From positions 1 through 63,250 of the forward strand of contig NZ_JANFNH010000043.1 in NCBI RefSeq assembly GCF_024436055.1: a stretch of 63,250 nucleotides of DNA. Reading direction: 5' to 3'. Below are positions 56,375 through 63,250 of this stretch, one piece after another (the first letter of the stretch is position 1; each line of letters starts with the position of its first letter). The translations under genes and the position numbers were made by a program. The DNA comes from Streptantibioticus rubrisoli (lineage in GTDB: Bacteria > Actinomycetota > Actinomycetes > Streptomycetales > Streptomycetaceae). The notes under the pieces were generated by a model. It was not told where the DNA came from. It did no database searches and worked only from the letters and a program-made list of their open reading frames with translations.

Positions 56375-57238
56375 TCACACCCCGATCGGATGCCAGACGG
56401 TCTTGGTCTCAAGGAACGCCAGCAGCCGGTCGGTGCCGGGCTCGGCCGACCAGTCCTCGTCACGCGGCCGCAGCACCCGCTTGAGGTTCTCCGCGGCGGC
56501 CGTCTCCAACGCCGTCGCCAACTCCGCGTCCGCGCCGGTCAGATCGATCGCGTTGACATCGCTGTGCGCGGCCAGGTGCGGGCCGATCTCGGCCGCCTTG
56601 CCGGACAGCACGTTGACCACGCCACCGGGCAGGTCCGAGGTGGCCAGCACCTCGCCCAGCGACAGCGCGGGCAGCGGGGACTTCTGCGAGGTCACCACCA
56701 CGGCCGTGTTACCGGTGGCGATCACCGGGGCCAGCACCGAGACCAGCCCGAGGAACGAGGAGTCCTGCGGCGCCAACACGGCCACCACACCGGTCGGTTC
56801 GGTGGTGGACAGGTTGAAGTACGGCCCGGCGACCGGGTTCGCGGCGCCCGCGATCTGGCCGATCTTGTCCGTCCAGCCCGCGTACCAGACCCAGCGGTCG
56901 ACCGCCGCGTCCACCACGGCCGCCGCCTTGGACTTGGACAGCCCCTCGCCCTCGGCCACCTCGCGGACGAACTGCTCGCGGCGGCCCTCCAGCATCTCGG
57001 CGATCCGGTACAGGATCTGACCGCGGTTGTACGCGGTCGCCCCCGACCAGCCGCCGAACGCCTTGCGCGCGGCCACCACCGCGTCCCGCGCGTCCTTGCG
57101 GGACGCCAGCGGAGCGTTGGCCAGCCAGTTGCCCTTAGCGTCCGTCACCTCGTACACCCGCCCGCTCTCGGACCGGGGGAACTTGCCCCCGACGAACAGC
57201 TTGTAGGTCTTGAGGACGCCCAACCTTGACTCAGACAT
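56375..57238 (-). CDS. Truncated aldehyde dehydrogenase-like protein
   Basis: Protein of 287 residues related to the N-terminal NAD-binding half of ALDH (KLFVGGKFPRSESGRVYEVTDAKG and FNLSTTEPTGVVAVLAPQDSS). It stops before the catalytic Cys domain, so it should not be an active dehydrogenase alone. Its start overlaps the end of the full-length ALDH gene by 8 bp, so the two are cotranslated. It may act as a partner or scaffold. Confidence 0.8.
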   Translation of the reverse strand: MSESRLGVLKTYKLFVGGKFPRSESGRVYEVTDAKGNWLANAPLASRKDARDAVVAARKAFGGWSGATAYNRGQILYRIAEMLEGRREQFVREVAEGEGLSKSKAAAVVDAAVDRWVWYAGWTDKIGQIAGAANPVAGPYFNLSTTEPTGVVAVLAPQDSSFLGLVSVLAPVIATGNTAVVVTSQKSPLPALSLGEVLATSDLPGGVVNVLSGKAAEIGPHLAAHSDVNAIDLTGADAELATALETAAAENLKRVLRPRDEDWSAEPGTDRLLAFLETKTVWHPIGV

Positions 57239-58661
57239 TGAGGTACGCCTCCAGACCGTGACGGCCGCCCTCGCGACCGAAGCCCGACTCCTTGTAGCCG
57301 CCGAACGGCGAGGTCGGGTCGAACTTGTTGAACGTGTTGGCCCACACCACGCCCGCGCGCAGCTTGTCGGCCATCCACAGGATGCGCGAGCCCTTCTCCG
57401 TCCAGATGCCCGCCGACAACCCGTACGGGGTGTTGTTGGCCTTCTCCACCGCCTCCGCCGGAGTACGGAAGGTCAGCACCGACAGCACCGGGCCGAAGAT
57501 CTCCTCGCGGGCGATCCGGTGCGCCTGGCTGACGCCGGTGAACAGCGTCGGCGCGAACCAGTAACCGGTGGACGGCAGTTCACAGGCGGGCGCCCAGCGC
57601 TGCGCGCCCTCGGCCTCGCCGCTGTCCGCCAGCGACTTGATACGGGCCAGCTGCTCGGCGGAGTTGATCGCGCCGATGTCGGTGTTCTTGTCCAGCGGAT
57701 CACCGACCCGCAACGTCGACATGCGCCGCTTGAGCGCCTCCAACAGCTCGTCCTGGACGGACTCCTGGACCAGCAGCCGGGAACCGGCGCAGCACACGTG
57801 GCCCTGGTTGAAGAAGATGCCGTTGACGATGCCCTCGACCGCCTGGTCGATCGGCGCGTCCTCGAAGACGATGTTCGCGGCCTTGCCGCCGAGCTCCAGC
57901 GTCAGCTTCTTGCCGGTGCCCGCGACGGTACGGGCGATCGCCTTGCCGACCTCCGTGGAGCCGGTGAACGCCACCTTGTTGACGTCCGGGTGGGCGACCA
58001 ACGCGGCGCCCGTGCTGCCGTCACCGGTGAGGATGTTGACGACGCCCTTCGGCAACCCGGCCTGGCGGCAGATGTCCGCGAAGAACAGCGCCGACAGCGG
58101 GGTGGTCTCGGCGGGCTTGAGCACCACGGTGTTGCCGCAGGCCAGCGCCGGGGCGATCTTCCACGCCAGCATCAGCAGCGGGAAGTTCCACGGGATGACC
58201 TGACCGGCCACGCCCAGCGGCTTGGGGTCCGCACCGAATCCGGCGTGGCCGAGCTTGTCGGCCCAGCCCGCGTAGTAGAAGAAGTGCGCGGCGACCAGCG
58301 GAAGATCGGCGTCCCGCGACTCGCGGATCGGCTTGCCGTTGTCCAGCGACTCCAGCACCGCCAGCTCACGCGAGCGCTCCTGGATGATCCGGGCGATCCG
58401 GAACAGGTACTTGGCGCGCTCGGAACCCGGCAGCGCCGACCACTTCTCGAACGCCTTCCGGGCGGCCCTGACCGCCGCGTCCACGTCCGACTGACCGGCC
58501 TGCGCGACCTCGGACAGCACCTCCTCGCTGGACGGCGAGACGGTCTTGAAGACCTTGCCGTCCTCCGCGGGACGGAACTCGCCGTCGATGAACAGCCCGT
58601 AGCTCGGCGCGATGTCGACAACGGAACGCGACTCGGGCGCCGGTGCGTACTCGAAAGCCAT
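57231..58661 (-). CDS. Aldehyde dehydrogenase
   Basis: NAD(P)-dependent aldehyde dehydrogenase of 476 residues. Cofactor motif IPWNFP (N159), general base E256 in LELGGK, and catalytic Cys at position 290 in FNQGHVCCAGSR are all present. ATG at 58661; the frame stays open upstream. Positioned 5 bp after deoC, it could oxidise the acetaldehyde released by deoC (inference). Confidence 0.93.
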   Translation of the reverse strand: MAFEYAPAPESRSVVDIAPSYGLFIDGEFRPAEDGKVFKTVSPSSEEVLSEVAQAGQSDVDAAVRAARKAFEKWSALPGSERAKYLFRIARIIQERSRELAVLESLDNGKPIRESRDADLPLVAAHFFYYAGWADKLGHAGFGADPKPLGVAGQVIPWNFPLLMLAWKIAPALACGNTVVLKPAETTPLSALFFADICRQAGLPKGVVNILTGDGSTGAALVAHPDVNKVAFTGSTEVGKAIARTVAGTGKKLTLELGGKAANIVFEDAPIDQAVEGIVNGIFFNQGHVCCAGSRLLVQESVQDELLEALKRRMSTLRVGDPLDKNTDIGAINSAEQLARIKSLADSGEAEGAQRWAPACELPSTGYWFAPTLFTGVSQAHRIAREEIFGPVLSVLTFRTPAEAVEKANNTPYGLSAGIWTEKGSRILWMADKLRAGVVWANTFNKFDPTSPFGGYKESGFGREGGRHGLEAYLNV

Positions 58662-58666
58662 GTTGA

Positions 58667-59677
58667 TCAGTCCACCGTCACGTAGTCGGGACCGGAGTAC
58701 CGGCCGGTGCTCAGCTTCTGACGCTGCATCAGCAGGTCGTTCAGCAGGCTGGAGGCGCCGAAGCGGAACCAGTCCGGGGTCAGCCACTGTTCACCGAGGG
58801 TCTCGTTCACCATCACCAGGTACTTGATGGCGTCCTTGGTGGTGCGGATGCCGCCCGCGGGCTTCACGCCGACCTGTACGCCGGTGGCGTCCCGGAAGTC
58901 CCGTACCGCCTCCAGCATCAGCAGGGTGTTCGGCGGGGTGGCGTTGACCGCGACCTTGCCGGTGGAGGTCTTGATGAAGTCGGCGCCCGCGAGCATCGAC
59001 AGCCAGGAGACCCGGCGGATGTTGTCGTACGTCGCCAACTCGCCGTTCTCGAAGATCACCTTCAGGTGCGCGGCGCTGCCGTCCGGGCGGGCGCAGGCCG
59101 CCTTGACCGCCTTGATCTCCTCGAAGACCTGCATGTAGCGGCCGGAGAGGAAGGCGCCGCGGTCGATGACCATGTCGATCTCGTCCGCGCCCGCGGCCAC
59201 CGCGTCGGCGGTGTCCGCCAGCTTCACCGGCAGCGCGGCGCGCCCGGCCGGGAAGGCGGTGGCCACCGACGCCACGTGGATGCCGGAGCCGTCGAGCGCT
59301 TCCTTGGCGGTCTTCACCATGTCCGGGTAGACACAGATCGCGGCGACCTTCGGGGTCGTACGGTCGGTCGGGTCGGGGTTGACGCCCTTGGCGCACAGCG
59401 CCCGGACCTTGCCCGGGGTGTCGGCGCCTTCCAGGGTCGTCAGGTCGATCATCGAGATCGCCAGGTCGATGGCGTAGGCCTTCGCCGTGGTCTTGATCGA
59501 ACGGGTGCCGAGCGTGGCGGCACGGCCTTCGAGGCCGACCGCGTCCACGCCGGGCAACCCGTGCAGGAACCGGCGCAGCGCTGCGTCGGACGCGGTGACG
59601 TCGGCCATCGACGCCAGCCGCTCCGCGGCCTGCGGGCTGTATGCGGGCGTGATGGGCCCAGGGGTCTGCATGGTCAC
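58667..59677 (-). CDS. deoC: Deoxyribose-phosphate aldolase
   Basis: Class I aldolase of 336 residues that splits deoxyribose-5-phosphate into glyceraldehyde-3-phosphate and acetaldehyde. The Schiff-base lysine K236 is in FIKTSTGK, and VKPAGGIR holds the second essential lysine. It is longer than E. coli DeoC because of an N-terminal extension. The GTG start at 59677 (or ATG 59671) is 14-20 nt from the palindrome at 59691. Confidence 0.93.
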   Translation of the reverse strand: MTMQTPGPITPAYSPQAAERLASMADVTASDAALRRFLHGLPGVDAVGLEGRAATLGTRSIKTTAKAYAIDLAISMIDLTTLEGADTPGKVRALCAKGVNPDPTDRTTPKVAAICVYPDMVKTAKEALDGSGIHVASVATAFPAGRAALPVKLADTADAVAAGADEIDMVIDRGAFLSGRYMQVFEEIKAVKAACARPDGSAAHLKVIFENGELATYDNIRRVSWLSMLAGADFIKTSTGKVAVNATPPNTLLMLEAVRDFRDATGVQVGVKPAGGIRTTKDAIKYLVMVNETLGEQWLTPDWFRFGASSLLNDLLMQRQKLSTGRYSGPDYVTVD

Positions 59678-59690
59678 CAGCAGAGCATAT

Positions 59691-59702
59691 CTACGCGCGT
59701 AG
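59691..59702. promoter_or_regulatory. Palindromic operator candidate, deoC copy
   Basis: Perfect CTACGCGCGTAG 14 nt upstream of the deoC start on the minus strand. Confidence 0.7.
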
Positions 59703-59826
59703 CGTTTGCCTAGTCCTCTGCGCGAGCGGAACGGGGAACAAGGGCGGACGGCACACCGGCGGACCGGGCAAAGCTCACGTCAGGGAGCCGTCGGCAAAAC
59801 GGCTTCCGTCATGCAGAATCATCCGC

Positions 59827-60444
59827 ATGACAAGCGAGCAGAAGTACGCCGACCGGTCGTTCCGGTCACCGATGGGCATCGCCGGAGGAGTGCTGCTGCT
59901 CGCGATCGGTGGCTGGCTGGTCGGCGACGCCGTGGCGAACGGCACCGGCCGTACCCCGTGGGTGGCGCTGGCCGCCCTGCTGTTCGCCGCACCGCTGCTG
60001 ATCGCCTTCACCATCCGCCCGGTGGTCTACGCCAGCCAAACACGGATGCTGGTGCGCAACCCGTTCCGCTCCATCACCATCCCGTGGGCCGCGGTGGAGA
60101 CCGTCCGCGCCGGATACTCCAGCGAAGTCCTCGCCGGTGGGCGGAAGTTCCAGCTCTGGTCGGTCCCGGTCTCGCTGCGCGCCCGCAAGCGCGCCGCCCG
60201 CCAGGCCGCTCGGGCGACCGCCGAGGACCCCTTCGGCCGCGGCCCCCGCGCGCTGCGGCTGCGTCCCGACGCACCCTTGCGCGCGCCCGCCGACCAGGCG
60301 GTGGACGACCTGCGGGAGCTTGCGGAGCGGCACGCGTCCGATGAGGGTGCGAAGGGAGAGGTCTCCGTTCGCTGGGCGTACGAGATCATCGCGCCCGCGG
60401 CTGTGGGGGGCGTCGCCCTCGCGGTGTTGCTGGCAGCGGGCTGA
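59827..60444 (+). CDS. PH domain-containing membrane protein
   Basis: Protein of 205 residues: two transmembrane helices near the N-terminus (about 16-35 and 45-62), a bacterial PH-type domain (about 65-150, RPVVYASQTRMLVRNPFRSITIPWAAVETVRAGYS), and a C-terminal helix (about 185-203). Common in Streptomyces; function unknown. Followed by a strong terminator. Confidence 0.82.
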   Translation: MTSEQKYADRSFRSPMGIAGGVLLLAIGGWLVGDAVANGTGRTPWVALAALLFAAPLLIAFTIRPVVYASQTRMLVRNPFRSITIPWAAVETVRAGYSSEVLAGGRKFQLWSVPVSLRARKRAARQAARATAEDPFGRGPRALRLRPDAPLRAPADQAVDDLRELAERHASDEGAKGEVSVRWAYEIIAPAAVGGVALAVLLAAG

Positions 60445-60472
60445 CCGCCCGCTCGTTCCGGTCAGCCCAAAA

Positions 60473-60512
60473 GTTTGGGCGGGCGGGCCGAAAAACGCCC
60501 GCCCGCCCAAAC
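60473..60512. terminator. Bidirectional terminator
   Basis: Perfect 16-bp stem (60473-60488 with 60497-60512) and an 8-nt A-rich loop between the convergent PH-domain and sugar-phosphate mutase genes. Confidence 0.92.
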
Positions 60513-60519
60513 TGCGCCC

Positions 60520-62199
60520 TCAGATACCGGCCGCAGCCGACATGTCCTTCTTCAGCGCCGCCAGCACCTCACTCGCCGCCGCCCGGGCCGAGGGCAACGC
60601 GTCGAGCCCGGCCACCGGGACCACCGCCTCCAGGTAGCACTTCAGCTTCGGCTCGGTGCCGCTCGGTCGGACGATGACCCGCGCCGCGGAGACCGTCCCG
60701 TCGCCCGCGAGGTGGTAACGCAGACCATCGGTGGGCGGCAGCCGGTCGCTGCCCTGGCTCAGGTCCTCCGCCGAGGTGACGGCGAGACCGGCGAGTTCGG
60801 CTGGCGGCTGCTCCCGCAGCCGCCGCATCGCGTCGGCGATCAGCGTCAGATCGGCGACCCGCACCGACAACTGGTCGGTGGCGTGCAGGCCGTGCCGTAC
60901 CGCCAGTTCGTCCAGCAGGTCGTTGAGGGTGCGGCCCTCCGCCTTGAGCCCGGCCGCCAGCTCGGCGACCAGCAGCGCCGCGGTGACGCCGTCCTTGTCC
61001 CGTACGCCCTCGGGGTCGACGCAGTACCCCAGCGCCTCCTCGTACCCGTACCGCAGACCCTGGACCCGGGCGATCCACTTGAAGCCGGTGAGGGTGTCCT
61101 GGTACGGCAGCCCGGCCGCCGCGGCGATCCGCGACAGCAGCGAGGACGACACGATCGAGGCCGCCATCGTGCCCTTCGCGCCCCTGCGCACCAGGTGCGC
61201 GGCGAGCAGTGCGCCCACCTCGTCACCGCGCAGCATCCGCCAGCCGCCCGCCGCGGCGGCGTCCGGTACGGCCACCGCGCAGCGGTCCGCGTCCGGGTCG
61301 TTGGCGATCACGATGTCCGGGCGTTCGGCACGGGCGTGCGCGAACGACAGGTCCATGGCCCCCGGCTCCTCCGGGTTCGGGAAGGCCACGGTCGGGAAGT
61401 CCGGATCCGGCTGCGCCTGCTGCGGCACGACGGCCGGGGCCGGGAAGCCGACCCGGGCGAACGCCGTGGTCAGCACGTCAGCGCCGACGCCGTGCATCGG
61501 CGTGTAGACGACGGAGACATCGCGCGGGCCGCCCTCGGCGACCACGGTCGCGGCGCGGTCCAGGTACGCCTCGACGATCTCGTCGTCCAGCGTCCGCCAG
61601 CCGCCGTCGGCCAGCGGCACCTCGGCCAGGGCGCCGATCGCGGCGATCTCCGCGGCGATCCCGGTGTCCGCGGGCGGCACGATCTGCGAGCCGTCACCGA
61701 GGTAGACCTTGTAACCGTTGTCCCGCGGCGGGTTGTGGCTGGCGGTCACCATCACACCGGCCGCCGCGCCCAACTCCCGGATGGCGAACGCCAGTACCGG
61801 CGTGGGCAGCGGTCGCGGCAGCAGGGCGGCACGCAGTCCGGCACCGGTCACCACGGCCGCGGTGTCCCGTGCGAAGTCGTACGACTTGTGGCGCGCGTCG
61901 TAACCGATCACCACCAGGCCGTCGGTGTGGCCCTGCGCCTTGAGGTAGGCGGCCAGGCCCGCCGCCGCACGGATCACCACGGCGCGGTTCATCCGCATCG
62001 GGCCCGCGCCCAGCTCGCCCCGGAGTCCGGCGGTGCCGAACTGGAGGGTGCCGGAGAAGCGCTCGGCGATCTGCGCCGCCGCCTCCGGCGTACCGCCGTC
62101 GATCAGCGCGGCCAGTTCGGCGCGGGTTTCCGGATCGGGGTCCTCCGCCAGCCAGGCGCGAGCCCGGGTCAGCGTGTCCATTCCCATCTGAGGTCCCAT
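60520..62199 (-). CDS. Phospho-sugar mutase (phosphomannomutase/phosphopentomutase type)
   Basis: Alpha-D-phosphohexomutase superfamily protein of 559 residues: phosphoserine S154 in TASHNPP, the metal loop DPDADR at 301-306, the sugar-binding and RPSGTEPK phosphate loop near the C-terminus. Next to purine phosphorylase and deoC, it may convert ribose/deoxyribose-1-phosphate to the 5-phosphate, replacing the unrelated DeoB (inference). The ATG at 62199 is 22 bp from the purine phosphorylase stop. Confidence 0.9.
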   Translation of the reverse strand: MGPQMGMDTLTRARAWLAEDPDPETRAELAALIDGGTPEAAAQIAERFSGTLQFGTAGLRGELGAGPMRMNRAVVIRAAAGLAAYLKAQGHTDGLVVIGYDARHKSYDFARDTAAVVTGAGLRAALLPRPLPTPVLAFAIRELGAAAGVMVTASHNPPRDNGYKVYLGDGSQIVPPADTGIAAEIAAIGALAEVPLADGGWRTLDDEIVEAYLDRAATVVAEGGPRDVSVVYTPMHGVGADVLTTAFARVGFPAPAVVPQQAQPDPDFPTVAFPNPEEPGAMDLSFAHARAERPDIVIANDPDADRCAVAVPDAAAAGGWRMLRGDEVGALLAAHLVRRGAKGTMAASIVSSSLLSRIAAAAGLPYQDTLTGFKWIARVQGLRYGYEEALGYCVDPEGVRDKDGVTAALLVAELAAGLKAEGRTLNDLLDELAVRHGLHATDQLSVRVADLTLIADAMRRLREQPPAELAGLAVTSAEDLSQGSDRLPPTDGLRYHLAGDGTVSAARVIVRPSGTEPKLKCYLEAVVPVAGLDALPSARAAASEVLAALKKDMSAAAGI

Positions 62200-62221
62200 C
62201 TGCGGCTCCTTGCGGGTGAGA

Positions 62222-63037
62222 TCAGATACGGCCGAGCACCTGGGCGAGGAGGCTGCCCATGCGGGTGGCGGACTCGCGCCCGGCCTCCAGGACCTCTTCG
62301 TGGTTGAGCGGCTCGCCGGTCATGCCCGCGGCGAGGTTGGTCACCAGCGAGATGCCCAGCACCTCGGCGCCCGCCTCACGGGCGGCGATCGCCTCCAGCG
62401 TGGTCGACATACCCACCAGGTCGCCGCCGATCGCACGGACCATGCCGATCTCGGCCGGGGTCTCGTAGTGCGGGCCGGGCAGCTGCACGTAGACGCCCTC
62501 GGTCAGCGTCGAGTCGACCTCCTTGCACAGCGTGCGCAGCCGCGGCGAGTACAGGTCGGTGAGGTCCACGAAGTTGGCGCCCACGATCGGCGAGGTGGCC
62601 GTCATGTTGATGTGGTCGCTGATCAGTACGGCTTCGCCGGGCTTGAACGTGGGGCGCAGACCACCGCAACCGTTGGTCAGCACGACGGTCTTGCAGCCCG
62701 CGGCGACGGCGGTACGCACGCCGTGCACGACGGCGGCCACGCCGCGGCCCTCGTACAGGTGGGTGCGGCCCAGGAAGACCAGGGCGCGCTTCTCGCCGAT
62801 CGTTACGGAACGGATCTTGCCCGCGTGGCCAGCGACGGCCGGGGGCGGGAAGCCGGGAAGTTCTGTGACGGGGAACTCGTGGTCGGCCTCGCCGAGGGCG
62901 TCGGCGGCCGGGACCCAGCCGGATCCCATGACGAGCGCGACGTCATGGGTCTCGGCGCCGGTGAGCTCGCGCAGGCGGGTGGCGGCCTCGTTCGCGGCGG
63001 CGTAGGGGTCGGTGGGGAGATTTGCGGTTGCGTTCAC
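62222..63037 (-). CDS. Purine nucleoside phosphorylase (trimeric type)
   Basis: Enzyme of 271 residues that cleaves inosine and guanosine. Family motifs are [15 protein letters not shown] near residue 37, the phosphate-binding GRTHLYEG segment, [21 protein letters not shown], and [17 protein letters not shown] near 203, all of the trimeric type. Start GTG; a palindrome copy lies 25 nt upstream. Forms an operon with the mutase gene. Confidence 0.94.
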   Translation of the reverse strand: MNATANLPTDPYAAANEAATRLRELTGAETHDVALVMGSGWVPAADALGEADHEFPVTELPGFPPPAVAGHAGKIRSVTIGEKRALVFLGRTHLYEGRGVAAVVHGVRTAVAAGCKTVVLTNGCGGLRPTFKPGEAVLISDHINMTATSPIVGANFVDLTDLYSPRLRTLCKEVDSTLTEGVYVQLPGPHYETPAEIGMVRAIGGDLVGMSTTLEAIAAREAGAEVLGISLVTNLAAGMTGEPLNHEEVLEAGRESATRMGSLLAQVLGRI

Positions 63038-63250
63038 GCGGAGAGGGTAGCGCGCGGATGGCTACGCGCGTAGATGCATTTCATCACGTTTCCGCTCACG
63101 CTGGCGTTTGGCGGTTCCCCCAGGGATGCGCTGGCGCTGCCAGGCTGCCCCGCCCGCCCACTCGTTTGGCGTTTCGCCTTTGGTTGCCGGGGCGCAGGGC
63201 CGTGCGGGGGTCGATTGGGGGTGCGCTGCGTGGTTTTTTACCCACCCACC
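63038..63250. promoter_or_regulatory. Upstream region of the purine phosphorylase gene
   Basis: 213 bp up to the window edge. It contains the palindrome at 63062-63073; the rest is G-rich on the plus strand, with a TTTTTT run near the right edge. No gene is visible. Confidence 0.5.
63062..63073. promoter_or_regulatory. Palindromic operator candidate, purine phosphorylase copy
   Basis: Perfect CTACGCGCGTAG 25 nt upstream of the purine phosphorylase start. Confidence 0.7.

Overview
This is a high-GC actinobacterial chromosome segment, almost certainly from Streptomyces or a close relative. The evidence is strong third-position G/C bias, frequent GTG starts, 1-4 nt start/stop overlaps inside operons, and gene content and order that I recognise from the Streptomyces core around the sdh, afsQ and nucleoside-salvage loci. 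No rRNA or tRNA gene was recognised.

Layout. 1-10.2 kb: a FUSC-type membrane transporter, ornithine aminotransferase (rocD), a ZTP riboswitch controlling glyA, trpS, a 2'-5' RNA ligase-like protein, a YihY protein, a D-Ala-D-Ala carboxypeptidase and a small SCO4848-like membrane protein. 10.3-13.7 kb: the succinate dehydrogenase operon sdhCDAB on the minus strand. 13.9-18.6 kb: a divergent OHCU-decarboxylase-like gene, an ECF sigma factor coupled to a membrane protein, and a B12-dependent acyl-CoA mutase large subunit. 18.7-29.3 kb: a cell-wall glycopolymer cluster with neuA and neuB nonulosonic acid genes, several glycosyltransferases, an acyltransferase and an ABC-2 exporter permease. Its ATPase gene is not visible. 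This fits a teichulosonic (Kdn-like) acid pathway.

29.5-30.7 kb is an M20 amidohydrolase. 30.7-36.4 kb is an accessory island: DUF7848-like protein, XRE/DUF397 pair, orphan HicB fused in expression to a PAS-PP2C phosphatase, MobC-relaxase mobilisation genes and small unknowns. It sits between the amidohydrolase and the nucleoside uptake operon. 36.9-43.9 kb: nucleoside-binding lipoprotein, ABC ATPase, two permeases, cytidine deaminase and thymidine phosphorylase. 44-48.6 kb: Uma2 protein, MFS exporter with divergent LysR regulator, a toxin-antitoxin-like pair, a gene fragment and a hydrolase. 48.7-63 kb: adenosine deaminase, small secreted proteins, VanZ, the AfsQ1/AfsQ2/lipoprotein/SigQ signalling locus, uridine kinase, two aldehyde dehydrogenases, deoC, a PH-domain protein, a phosphohexo/pentomutase and purine nucleoside phosphorylase.

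How it fits together: the right half is dominated by nucleoside uptake and breakdown (uptake, deamination, phosphorolysis, sugar-phosphate isomerisation, aldol cleavage, aldehyde oxidation). Five copies of a 12-bp palindrome, CTACGCGCGTAG or a near match, lie upstream of bmp, the ABC operon, add, deoC and the purine phosphorylase gene. They look like the operator of one shared regulator. Other highlights are a textbook AfsQ1 box before sigQ, a 54-bp in-frame tandem repeat inside the AfsQ2 ATP-binding domain, and two genes that seem to use non-standard start codons (CTG and ATC).
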